Positions 6,749 to 14,510 of a stretch of 23,946 bases of DNA are shown here, piece after piece (the stretch's first letter is position 1; each line of letters begins with the position of its first letter). The translations under genes and the position numbers were made by a program. The notes under the pieces are model-generated. The model saw only the letters and a program-made list of their open reading frames with translations. It was not told the DNA's origin and made no database searches. Location: contig DIEE01000289.1 in the NCBI GenBank assembly GCA_002418465.1, positions 139-24,084 of the forward strand, written 5' to 3'. The stretch comes from Pseudomonas sp. UBA5782 (GTDB lineage Bacteria; Pseudomonadota; Gammaproteobacteria; Pseudomonadales; Pseudomonadaceae).

Positions 6749-9049
6749 CTAGGCGCCCTTCAACCGCCGCAGGTTGCCGATCACCGATTCCAGCGCCCGA
6801 TCGAACAGCAGCGCGTCGTCCAGCAGGCGCACGGCGCCGCGGCGGAACTCGACGGCCAGGCCCATCCGCGTCTTCTCCAGTACCTTCATGCCGGTACGGT
6901 TGACGAAGATGTACTTGCCGGTCGGCTTGATGATCGCGGCGAGCTTGCAGCGCATCTTGTGCTCGGCGTCTTCCTGGATTTCCACCCAGCTGCCGACGCG
7001 CAGGTTTTCCACCTGCTGCAGCGCCTCGTCATGGTCGGGCAGGATTATTTCCGGCTCTGGTGCATGGCTTTCACCAGGCGCCAGCAGGACGATTTCCTCC
7101 ACCACTTCGATCATCTGCGGCAGATCCGCCAGGATCAGGTCGTCTTCCAGCTCCACGTCGGCCTCGGCCTCGGCATCCAGAGCAGCGGGCTCATCGACAT
7201 CGGCCAAGGCACTCGGCTCGATCTCGCCTTCCGGCTCCGGCCGCTTGAAGCGCTGGAACGCCTGGACGTGCAAGGCTTCCAGCTGGCTGAAGAACTCGCC
7301 GGTGGAGAACGGATCGAAGGCGGCACTGGTCAGACCGTCGCGCAAGGACTTGAGCAGGCCCGGAACCAGCTCGAGCAGACGCAGGCGGTCCTCCGGCTCC
7401 TCATGGGACTCCACGCTCCATATCAGGTCGTCCATGGTCGACAGCACGGCCTGCCACTCTTCGGAATCGCCGCCGCTCTTCAGGTAGGTGAGCAGCATGA
7501 CCTTGCTCCACGCTTCCTGCAGCAGCCGCACGACGACTTCCGGCAGGGTACGGCCGAGCAGACGATCGTTCAGCGCGTGCTCGACCTGATGACGGGCCAG
7601 CTCGGCACGCACACGCCCCTCTTCGGCATCGCGGGTGCGCTGTTCGAGCAGATCGCTGCGGCGACGCTCGTCGCCGGTGAAGGCGAGAAAGTCGGAGAGC
7701 AGCTCGGCGAAGATCGCCGGATCGTCGGTGAAATCGTTCAGCAGGCGCTGCACGATGTTTTCGATCTTCTGGTACAGGCTGTCGCGCTGGGCGTCGTCCT
7801 GCTCGCCCCAGCCCAGCGAGGCCGAAGCGATCTCGTTGAGCAGGCGGCGCGCGGGATGGCTGCCGCGGCTGAAGAAGGTCTTGTCCAGCACCGCGACCTT
7901 GAGCATCGGGATCTGCAGACGGGCGATCAGCGCCTTCAGCGAATCCGGCAGGGTGCGGTCGTCGAGAATGAACTCGAACAGCATGGACACCAGGTTGATG
8001 ACGTCTTCATCGACCTCACCCACTACCCGCGCACGGCCACTCTTGGCGCTGGCGCGGCTGAGCAGTTGCTCGAGCTGCTGGCGCAGGTCGAATTCGTCGC
8101 TGACCTGCTGCGCGGGCTGCTGGTGCTGCAGGTGAGAGAGCAGGCGCATCAGGTCATGGCTGGAAATCGGCATCGCGTCCGCGGGCACTTCGCGGCGATA
8201 GCTGATGCTTCCACGGGTCTGCGAGAGCAGCTCCTGCAGCACGCCGAAGGCTTCCTGCACCTCGCCGGAATAGCCCTCGCCCAGCGGCGCGCGCGTTTCG
8301 CCTTCGCCGAGGTAGGCGTGGCTTGGCGTGCCGCGGGCCTGCTGGCGGCGCTGCGGCGAAGCATTCTTCAAATCCGGCAGGACACCCGCAGCGACCAGCG
8401 AATCGTTGGCCTCGACGTACAGCTCGTCGAGGCTGCTCAGCACGTATTTTTCGAACAGCTTGAGAACGATCAGCTTGACGCGGATTTCCACGCCGAGGCT
8501 GCGGCAGGCATCGAGGAAAAACTCGCAGAGGGCGCTGGGACCGAGCGGGTTGGTCTTGTCTTCGAGCTTCTTGCTGACCTGGGTATTCAGGCGCGTGGTC
8601 AGGTGCCCCAGCGGCCGGCTGGCGCGGCTGATGACCTTGGCGACCATGGTGTCGATGGCGACGGACTCTTCCAGCTCGTCGTTTTGCACCAGGCTGAGGC
8701 TGTCGAAGGAAACCGAATCGAGTTGCGGCGCTTTGCCGATCTCATACTGATTGAGATTGGCGAACGCCGCGAAGAGCTTTTCCAGGAAGCCCCTCTCGAT
8801 GCTCTTGCGCTTCAGCCGCAGGTCGCGCATGGCTTCGAAGAAGGCATTCTGCTCCGCGTTGCTGGTGGCCCGATCGGCCATTTCGAACAAGGTGTCGTCG
8901 GCGTTATCGAACAGCGCCTGCAGCGAAACTTTCAGTTGCTGGGCGGACTTGTCGCGAACCTTGGCGAGCGCAAACGGCAACCGCCCTGCAGAGAGGGAGG
9001 CCTCGGGTAAGGTCTTGGCGAGCTGTACTACCTTGGCGTCGTTCTTCAT
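6749..9049 (-). CDS. DUF1631 family protein of unknown function
   Basis: A 766-residue protein without signal peptide or membrane helices, matching the DUF1631 family (PA4523 position in P. aeruginosa). Most of it looks alpha-helical. An acidic linker at about 605-682 is rich in Asp and Glu (for example DEPAALDAEAEADVELEDD). The last 84 residues form a separate, beta-rich unit (LRVGSWVEIQEDAEHKMRCK, then KYIFVNRTGMKVLEK). That unit resembles a PilZ-like fold but lacks the RxxxR and DxSxxG residues that bind cyclic di-GMP. The fold suggestion is mine and untested. I chose the ATG at 9047-9049, which has GGAG seven bases upstream; an in-frame upstream start would add 13 residues with no better site. 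It is divergent from nadC and ends in a strong terminator. No function is assigned. Confidence 0.85.
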   Translation of the reverse strand: MKNDAKVVQLAKTLPEASLSAGRLPFALAKVRDKSAQQLKVSLQALFDNADDTLFEMADRATSNAEQNAFFEAMRDLRLKRKSIERGFLEKLFAAFANLNQYEIGKAPQLDSVSFDSLSLVQNDELEESVAIDTMVAKVISRASRPLGHLTTRLNTQVSKKLEDKTNPLGPSALCEFFLDACRSLGVEIRVKLIVLKLFEKYVLSSLDELYVEANDSLVAAGVLPDLKNASPQRRQQARGTPSHAYLGEGETRAPLGEGYSGEVQEAFGVLQELLSQTRGSISYRREVPADAMPISSHDLMRLLSHLQHQQPAQQVSDEFDLRQQLEQLLSRASAKSGRARVVGEVDEDVINLVSMLFEFILDDRTLPDSLKALIARLQIPMLKVAVLDKTFFSRGSHPARRLLNEIASASLGWGEQDDAQRDSLYQKIENIVQRLLNDFTDDPAIFAELLSDFLAFTGDERRRSDLLEQRTRDAEEGRVRAELARHQVEHALNDRLLGRTLPEVVVRLLQEAWSKVMLLTYLKSGGDSEEWQAVLSTMDDLIWSVESHEEPEDRLRLLELVPGLLKSLRDGLTSAAFDPFSTGEFFSQLEALHVQAFQRFKRPEPEGEIEPSALADVDEPAALDAEAEADVELEDDLILADLPQMIEVVEEIVLLAPGESHAPEPEIILPDHDEALQQVENLRVGSWVEIQEDAEHKMRCKLAAIIKPTGKYIFVNRTGMKVLEKTRMGLAVEFRRGAVRLLDDALLFDRALESVIGNLRRLKGA

Positions 9050-9311
9050 CACGTCTCTCCTGCGGACATGGCACCGAGGTGTGCCCATTTGCCCTGCGTG
9101 GAACTGGCGTCGTCCGTAACGTCAATCTCATGGCGTCAATGTAACCACAGCTTATAGAGACCAGGTGACGCAACCAAGCCCGTTCTTCTCAGATATGGAC
9201 CTTCATCACACATGTAAGCTGATTGGCGCCGGACGGCAATCTTTATACGACCAGCGAAATGCAAAAAAATGCCGTAAGGTCATGCACATAGTCCGTAATC
9301 CTGCGCCCCCC

Positions 9312-9317
9312 TATAAT
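9312..9317 (+). promoter_or_regulatory. Probable -10 element of the nadC promoter
   Basis: A perfect TATAAT lies 29 bases before the nadC start. The hexamer 17 bases upstream (TAGTCC, 9289-9294) matches a -35 box at only three of six positions, so the promoter may be of moderate strength or rely on the -10. The rest of 9050-9311 shows no other clear signal. Confidence 0.5.
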
Positions 9318-9346
9318 CCCGGGCATTCCAGCCTCGGAGGCTCACC

Positions 9347-10195
9347 ATGCCCAACCTCGCCCTCGCCGATCTCACCGCCGAAATCGAAGCCAACGCGCGA
9401 CGCGCCCTGACCGAAGATATCGGCAATGGCGACATCACCGCCCAGTTGATCCCGGCCGAGCGCATGGCGCATGCAACCATCATCACCCGCGAATCCGCCG
9501 TCATCGCCGGCAGCGCCTGGGTCGACACGGTGTTCCGCCTCCTCGACCCGCGCGTTGCCGTGCACTGGCAGGTAGGCGACGGCGAACGCGTACAACCCAA
9601 CCAGGCACTGTTCCATCTGGAAGGCCCCGCCCGCGCCCTGCTCAGCGGCGAGCGCAGCGCACTGAACTTCCTCCAGGCGCTTTCTGCGGTCGCCACCCGC
9701 AGCCGCCACTACGCGGACATGGTCGCCGACACCCAGGTCAAACTACTCGACACCCGAAAAACGCTACCCGGCCTGCGCCTGGCGCAGAAATACGCCGTCA
9801 CCTGCGGCGGCTGCCACAACCACCGTATCGGCCTTTACGACGCGTTCTTGATCAAGGAAAACCACATCGCCGCCTGCGGAGGCATCGCCGCCGCCATCTC
9901 CGCCGCGCACAGGATCGCTCCGGGCAAGCCGGTGGAAATAGAAGTGGAGAGCCTGGAAGAACTGCGGGAAGCACTCGATGCCGGTGCCGACATCGTCATG
10001 CTCGACGAACTCAGCCTGGACGACATGCGCACCGCCGTCCGTCTCACCAACGGCAAGGCCAAGCTCGAAGCCTCAGGCGGCATCAACGACGACACCTTGC
10101 GCGCCATCGCCGAAACCGGTGTCGACTACATCTCCCTGGGCACGCTGACCAAGGACGTCAAGGCCGTCGACCTGTCGATGCGCCTAAGCCTGTAA
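9347..10195 (+). CDS. nadC: Nicotinate-nucleotide pyrophosphorylase (quinolinate phosphoribosyltransferase)
   Basis: A 282-residue cytoplasmic enzyme that converts quinolinate and PRPP to nicotinate mononucleotide, the last step of de novo NAD precursor synthesis. Family motifs are intact: LTEDIGNGDIT near the N-terminus, DTRKTLPGLR (135-144), CGGCHNHRIGLYDAFLIKEN (153-172), DIVMLDE and EASGGI (241-246), and SLGTLTKD near the C-terminus. A GGAGG lies seven bases before the ATG. It is the only gene of its transcription unit here: DUF1631 diverges on one side and tRNA-Thr converges on the other. Confidence 0.97.
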   Translation: MPNLALADLTAEIEANARRALTEDIGNGDITAQLIPAERMAHATIITRESAVIAGSAWVDTVFRLLDPRVAVHWQVGDGERVQPNQALFHLEGPARALLSGERSALNFLQALSAVATRSRHYADMVADTQVKLLDTRKTLPGLRLAQKYAVTCGGCHNHRIGLYDAFLIKENHIAACGGIAAAISAAHRIAPGKPVEIEVESLEELREALDAGADIVMLDELSLDDMRTAVRLTNGKAKLEASGGINDDTLRAIAETGVDYISLGTLTKDVKAVDLSMRLSL

Positions 10196-10213
10196 TCCAA
10201 ACCGCAGAAACGA

Positions 10214-10238
10214 CAAGGCCCCGAGTTTCGGGGCCTTG
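10214..10238. terminator. Shared hairpin between nadC and tRNA-Thr
   Basis: An 11-bp perfect stem (CAAGGCCCCGA, loop GTT, TCGGGGCCTTG) lies 18 bases past the nadC stop and ten bases beyond the tRNA CCA. Neither side has a full T-run; the minus side has the richer one (GTCGTTTCT). It probably ends transcription from both directions. Confidence 0.65.
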
Positions 10239-10247
10239 AACAGTGAC

Positions 10248-10323
10248 TGGTGCCGGAGACAGGAATCGAACCTGCGACCTTCGCGTTACGAGTGCGCTGC
10301 TCTACCTACTGAGCTACACCGGC
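10248..10323 (-). tRNA. tRNA-Thr (anticodon CGU)
   Basis: A 76-base cloverleaf with encoded CCA. It has the D-loop AGTAGGTA, anticodon loop CTCGTAA (CGT, reading ACG threonine codons) and T-loop TTCGATT. The sequence resembles E. coli thrW. Two non-Watson-Crick positions are visible: U6-U67 in the acceptor stem and A31-C39 at the end of the anticodon stem, besides the G27-A43 pair that thrW also has. This gene marks the boundary of the AT-rich pilin cassette; in P. aeruginosa the same tRNA-Thr bounds the variable pilin region. Confidence 0.95.
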
Positions 10324-10390
10324 AGGGGGCGGGAAAGTAGCATTGTGCCCGCAATAATTCAACCAAGTTCTTTCAACTGAAGACGGAAAA

Positions 10391-12061
10391 CTAATGCACT
10401 TGCAAACGACCAGTCAGAAGATGTAACTGAGGATAACTTACCTCCAGCTTCCGCAACGAAATTACGGCGTCCTCATAAGCATCAGCCCCGTAAAAACCTC
10501 GCAGCATCAGCAATTGATCTGCCGCCTTATTAAATTCACCATTAAGCGCGAGCGCTAAGGTATAACGATACAAACTTGGCTGATAAGGATATCTGTGAGC
10601 AACCTTTTGCATCCAACCCAACTCATCATTACTCATACCAACGGTCGCCGGAGTTCGGGCAAAACGAATGAACTCTCTTAGCTGAGTCAACAGAACAACA
10701 TTTGGCGACTTATCAAGCGATTTCAAACTTCCTATTTGGGCAATCTCAAAACGCATAAGCCGATAATCCTCATCAATCACCCTATACTCCTTCCAAAGCC
10801 AACACATCAAGCCAAAAGTCGATATAATTAAAAAAACTATTACACCCCGCGAAACCATCACTTCATGTTTACAACCGCAACACGAAGAAGCAGCACCTAA
10901 AAGCAAACCCAACGGGAAAAGAAAAAAGGAATAATCCATTGGATATTCCAGCATCCCATGAACAATTAAAAACCCACTAGACACTAAGCAGTATACTCCT
11001 TCAATACCACGAACAAACAGCCCGATAAAAATTATCCACCCCCCCAATACGAGTATAATAATTCCACCTATAATTGGACCGTTCCACAACAAAATATCGA
11101 TAACAATATTATGACTATGCTCAACCATCAATAACACAGGATAGAAAGATGCCACACTTACTTGAGCAACACTTACCTGATTCCACCCGTAACCCCAGGC
11201 CGGGCCTATCCAAACTGCATGAAGGAGTTGTCTCCATATATCCCACCGCTCAAATGAGGAAACCCGATAAGAAAAATCACCATCCGATATTAAAAGTCGC
11301 TCAGTCAAATATGGAAATATAACAACAAAAGCAAAATAAACAGTCAACCAAAAAAATAACACCAAGGGTGAAAGACGAAACTTAAAAGAATACGATTTCC
11401 AATACCAGAAAAAAAAAACTGCGGGCGCGGCAACCCAAGGAGTACGAGATCCGGTAAGCGCCACCCCAAATAGGAAAATCACGATTAAAACGCCGGCGGA
11501 TAGATTATTTATTTTTCTCTTTTCATAAAAATAAACAACCCCCGAAGCGCCCATACACAATAAAGTTGCTAAATTATTAGGCTGTCCCATATTTGCAAAT
11601 GGCCGACCACCGGAGGGAAGATCTGCGACCCAGATACTACCCGAAAGCATAAGCCACTGACGGACGGCTACCCAGAACGAAAAAATTGATCCCAAAATAA
11701 AAGCTGACGCGAACACACCAATAAATGCTTGATGCTGGGGATACTTAAAAAAATTGTATCCTGCGCTCAAGGCTGCGACCCAACCCAAAAGATAGAGAGA
11801 TGAAACAAGTGCATCACCAAAGAAATACACCACCCCCATCCAGTACTGAAAAAGCGGAATAGGCACCAACAACAGAAACGCTAAGATAACAGGAGAAACT
11901 TTTACCTGGGTGTATAAAACGAGCGAACACATAACCCAAAGAAAAATTGCCCCCAAGAATTCCTGATAAGCGGATTGCCAAGGTGCATAGTGGTTCGGAA
12001 GCAGCCAAGCCAAAACCAAAAAAGAAAAGCCAAATCCATACCAGCGAACATTAACGGTCAT
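10391..12061 (-). CDS. PglL/TfpO-like O-oligosaccharyltransferase, probable pilin glycosylation enzyme
   Basis: A 556-residue polytopic membrane protein with about a dozen hydrophobic helices and a soluble, helical C-terminal tail (about 425-556). Signatures of the Wzy/WaaL/PglL superfamily are present. ANMGQPNNLATLL (156-168) and TGSRTPW (203-209) come first. RWDIWRQLL with GYGWN (272-294) precedes the large-loop motif EHSHNIVIDILLWNG (314-328). EYPMDYSFFLFPLG (372-385) is typical of PglL-type transferases. Such enzymes move a lipid-linked glycan from undecaprenyl-diphosphate onto Ser/Thr of exported proteins in the periplasm. It lies directly downstream of pilA, the place of tfpO (pilO) in P. 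aeruginosa strains with glycosylated pilin. Base composition is strikingly low (21 of 60 G+C at 11341-11400). Target pilin is inferred from position; glycan unknown. Start ATG follows a TGGGG about seven bases upstream. Confidence 0.85.
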   Translation of the reverse strand: MTVNVRWYGFGFSFLVLAWLLPNHYAPWQSAYQEFLGAIFLWVMCSLVLYTQVKVSPVILAFLLLVPIPLFQYWMGVVYFFGDALVSSLYLLGWVAALSAGYNFFKYPQHQAFIGVFASAFILGSIFSFWVAVRQWLMLSGSIWVADLPSGGRPFANMGQPNNLATLLCMGASGVVYFYEKRKINNLSAGVLIVIFLFGVALTGSRTPWVAAPAVFFFWYWKSYSFKFRLSPLVLFFWLTVYFAFVVIFPYLTERLLISDGDFSYRVSSFERWDIWRQLLHAVWIGPAWGYGWNQVSVAQVSVASFYPVLLMVEHSHNIVIDILLWNGPIIGGIIILVLGGWIIFIGLFVRGIEGVYCLVSSGFLIVHGMLEYPMDYSFFLFPLGLLLGAASSCCGCKHEVMVSRGVIVFLIISTFGLMCWLWKEYRVIDEDYRLMRFEIAQIGSLKSLDKSPNVVLLTQLREFIRFARTPATVGMSNDELGWMQKVAHRYPYQPSLYRYTLALALNGEFNKAADQLLMLRGFYGADAYEDAVISLRKLEVSYPQLHLLTGRLQVH

Positions 12062-12077
12062 TTACGTGCCCCATAAA

Positions 12078-12102
12078 ATAAACCCGCCAATAGCGGGTTT
12101 AT
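12078..12102 (-). terminator. Intrinsic terminator/attenuator between pilA and the transferase gene
   Basis: On the minus strand a 10-bp perfect stem (ATAAACCCGC, loop TATTG, GCGGGTTTAT) is followed by TTTATGG, with T-rich arms. It lies 35 bases past the pilA stop and 17 bases before the transferase ATG. No separate promoter is evident for the transferase, so readthrough is its likely source of expression. Confidence 0.75.
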
Positions 12103-12136
12103 CGAGCGCAGTTTAAAATTACATCCCCGTTAATAA

Positions 12137-12589
12137 TCAGCGGCAGGATCCTGGACGGAACTTCGCAGGAATTGTGCCACCGCAGACCCACTGCCCAATA
12201 CCGGAGCCAGCTGCAATAGCGGTGGTCCCGGTCGCACCCTGATAAGGAGTAAGAGTAAGAGTCTGATTATTCACTTCGCTATTTATGTTCTGAGCCGTAA
12301 CAGTAATAACCCCTGTAGTAGCAGCTGTAGATATGGATTTCACGTACTTAGACACAGGACTAGAAGACTCACCACACCCCCACCCATCGGTAGCAGCAGG
12401 TAACGTAGTAGCCGTTTGAGTAGTTTCTGTAATCGAAGTCCTACATGCGGAAGCAGCAAGTATAACTTCAGACACCTTTGCTCTTGCAGTGTAATCCTGA
12501 TAAGCAGGAAGAGCAATTGCAGCCAAAATGCCAATGATCGCCACAACGATCATCAATTCAATAAGGGTGAAGCCTTTTTGAGCTTTCAT
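12137..12589 (-). CDS. pilA: Type IV pilin (major prepilin PilA)
   Basis: A 150-residue type IVa prepilin. The leader is MKAQKG, cleaved after Gly6. Mature Phe1 (Phe7) begins FTLIELMIVVAIIGILAAIA, with the conserved Glu5 (Glu11). I chose this ATG (12587-12589), preceded by GGAGAG, rather than the one 12 bases upstream. Cys136 and Cys149 frame the C-terminal disulfide loop. A second pair, Cys49 and Cys72, encloses a Ser/Thr-rich stretch. Subunits assemble into the retractable pilus used for twitching, adhesion and DNA uptake. It needs PilD for processing and PilB/PilC for assembly, all encoded next door on the opposite strand. A sigma-54 promoter precedes it. Composition is low in G+C (26 of 60 at 12301-12360). 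Confidence 0.96.
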   Translation of the reverse strand: MKAQKGFTLIELMIVVAIIGILAAIALPAYQDYTARAKVSEVILAASACRTSITETTQTATTLPAATDGWGCGESSSPVSKYVKSISTAATTGVITVTAQNINSEVNNQTLTLTPYQGATGTTAIAAGSGIGQWVCGGTIPAKFRPGSCR

Positions 12590-12633
12590 GGTTCTCTCCA
12601 TAGTTGTCAGGCCTGAAGACCTGACCTAGGGAT

Positions 12634-12649
12634 AGCAGCTTCCATGCCA
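12634..12649 (-). promoter_or_regulatory. Sigma-54 promoter of pilA
   Basis: On the minus strand TGGCATGGAAGCTGCT matches the RpoN consensus TGGCAC-N5-TTGCT. GG (-24) and GC (-12) are ten bases apart, as required. It lies 45 bases before the pilA ATG. In P. aeruginosa pilA is driven by RpoN with the PilS/PilR two-component system; PilR sites should lie further upstream, within about 12660-12760. Confidence 0.83.
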
Positions 12650-12753
12650 CAGCGGGAAATGCCCCATTACGCGAATATCGCCATAGATCTTCGAGCCGCA
12701 GTTAATGTAGAACGTCCCAAAGTGACGATTTCTGTCAGCCCATTCCCAGCCAT

Positions 12754-12782
12754 TTGGCAGCCCCTCGCGTCTACGCTATAAG
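12754..12782 (+). promoter_or_regulatory. Sigma-70 promoter of pilB
   Basis: TTGGCA (12754-12759), 17 bases, then TATAAG (12777-12782): five of six matches in each box at ideal spacing. The predicted start near 12789 leaves a leader of about 20 bases containing the GAGG ribosome binding site. pilB-pilC-pilD can thus be transcribed independently of the divergent RpoN-driven pilA. Confidence 0.6.
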
Positions 12783-12807
12783 GGCAGCATTACCGTGAGG
12801 CGCCCTA

Positions 12808-14508
12808 ATGAACGACATCGTCCAACTTTCCGGCTTGGCCAGGCAGATGGTGCTGGCCGAGATTCTCAGCGAGAAAACCGCTCAGCAAGCGCAGCAGCAG
12901 TCGCAGCGCAACAAGCTGTCGCTGGTAACCTACGTGGTGCAGAACAAACTTGCGAAAAGCCGAGACGTGGCGGAATTGGCTGCTGAGCAATTCGGCATTT
13001 CCTTGTTTGATCTCGGCACCATAGATAGAGAGAGCCAGCCTAAGGAGCTGGTCAGCGAGAAGCTGGTACGCCAGCACCGCGCGCTACCTCTATGGCGGCG
13101 CGGCAACAAGCTCTTCGTAGGTGTATCCGACCCATCAAACCACCAAGCAATCACTGACATTCAGTTCAGCACTGGCTTGACCACCGAAGCGATTCTGGTG
13201 GAGGACGACAAGCTGGGAAATGCCATCGAGCAGATGTTCGAGGCAACCACCAGCGGCCTTGATGGCCTGGCCGACATGGACATGGAAGCGCTGGATATTG
13301 AAAACGCCAGCGAAGACAAGCCCATTACCGAAGGCGGCGACGCAGATGATGCCCCGGTGGTTCGCTTCGTAAACAAGATGCTGCTGGATGCGATCAAGGG
13401 TGGCTCATCCGACCTTCACTTCGAGCCTTACGAGAAGACCTACCGCGTTCGCCTGCGTACCGACGGCATCCTGCATGAGGCGGCGCGCCCGCCGATCCAG
13501 TTGGCCAGCCGAATTTCGGCACGCCTAAAGGTCATGGCAGGACTGGATATCTCCGAGCGCCGAAAGCCGCAGGATGGTCGTATCAAGATGCGCATCTCCA
13601 AGACCAAGGCTATCGACTTCCGGGTGAACACGCTGCCCACGCTATGGGGCGAAAAGATCGTGATGCGGATCCTCGACCCGACCAGTGCACAGATGGGCAT
13701 CGATGCGCTCGGTTACGAGGAAGACCAGAAAGAGCTATACATGAAAGCCCTGAGTCAACCACAGGGCATGATCCTGGTGACCGGCCCTACCGGCTCAGGC
13801 AAGACGGTTTCGCTGTACACCGGCATCAACATCCTCAACACCGTGGACATCAACATTTCCACGGCGGAAGATCCGGTGGAGATCAACCTGGAAGGCATCA
13901 ACCAGGTCAACGTCAACCCGCGCCAGGGCATGGATTTCGCGCAGGCGCTGCGCGCCTTCCTGCGCCAAGACCCGGACGTGATCATGGTCGGCGAGATTCG
14001 CGACCTGGAAACGGCCGAGATCGCCATCAAGGCCGCACAGACCGGACACATGGTGATGTCCACGCTGCACACCAATAGCGCCGCCGAAACCCTGACCCGA
14101 TTGCGCAATATGGGCGTGGCTGCTTTCAACATCGCGACGTCGGTCAACCTGATCATTGCCCAGCGGCTTGCCCGCAAGCTGTGCCCTGCATGCAAGAAAG
14201 AAGTAGAAGTCCCCAGGGACACACTGCTCAAGGAAGGCTTCCCGGAGGACAAGATTGGTACCTTCAAGATTTATGCGCCGGTTGGCTGCGACAATTGCAA
14301 GCACGGTTACAAGGGCCGTGTCGGTATTTATGAAGTAGTTAAAAACACCCCGTCCTTGCAGCGGATTATCATGGAGGAAGGCAACTCCATCGATATTGCC
14401 GCGCAGATGCGTGAAGACGGCTTCAACGATCTGCGCACCTCGGGCCTGCACAAGGCCATGCAAGGCGTGACCAGCCTTGAGGAAGTCAACCGCGTGACCA
14501 AGGATTAA
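12808..14508 (+). CDS. pilB: Type IV pilus extension ATPase PilB
   Basis: A 566-residue cytoplasmic hexameric ATPase that powers pilus assembly at the inner membrane with PilC. The N-terminal MshEN/T2SSE_N domain covers about 1-150. The ATPase carries Walker A GPTGSGKT (326-333), Asp box STAEDPVEI, Walker B with catalytic Glu in DPDVIMVGEIRD (388-399) and His box TGHMVMSTLHT. A tetracysteine zinc site follows (CPAC, Cys459/462; CDNC, Cys494/497). Length is normal for PilB (about 566). GAGG lies seven bases before the ATG. It is divergent from pilA and is followed two bases later by pilC. Confidence 0.97.
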   Translation: MNDIVQLSGLARQMVLAEILSEKTAQQAQQQSQRNKLSLVTYVVQNKLAKSRDVAELAAEQFGISLFDLGTIDRESQPKELVSEKLVRQHRALPLWRRGNKLFVGVSDPSNHQAITDIQFSTGLTTEAILVEDDKLGNAIEQMFEATTSGLDGLADMDMEALDIENASEDKPITEGGDADDAPVVRFVNKMLLDAIKGGSSDLHFEPYEKTYRVRLRTDGILHEAARPPIQLASRISARLKVMAGLDISERRKPQDGRIKMRISKTKAIDFRVNTLPTLWGEKIVMRILDPTSAQMGIDALGYEEDQKELYMKALSQPQGMILVTGPTGSGKTVSLYTGINILNTVDINISTAEDPVEINLEGINQVNVNPRQGMDFAQALRAFLRQDPDVIMVGEIRDLETAEIAIKAAQTGHMVMSTLHTNSAAETLTRLRNMGVAAFNIATSVNLIIAQRLARKLCPACKKEVEVPRDTLLKEGFPEDKIGTFKIYAPVGCDNCKHGYKGRVGIYEVVKNTPSLQRIIMEEGNSIDIAAQMREDGFNDLRTSGLHKAMQGVTSLEEVNRVTKD

Positions 14509-14510
14509 TC

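Noticed and set aside
6959..9010. A 683-codon plus-strand open frame opposite the DUF1631 gene
   Set aside because: Composition (rich in Q, L, H, A, G) is that of an antisense shadow. The minus-strand gene has a good ribosome binding site, family match and terminator.
9165..9410. Small open frame in the DUF1631-nadC gap
   Set aside because: It overlaps the nadC promoter and start, lacks a ribosome binding site and has no recognisable motif.
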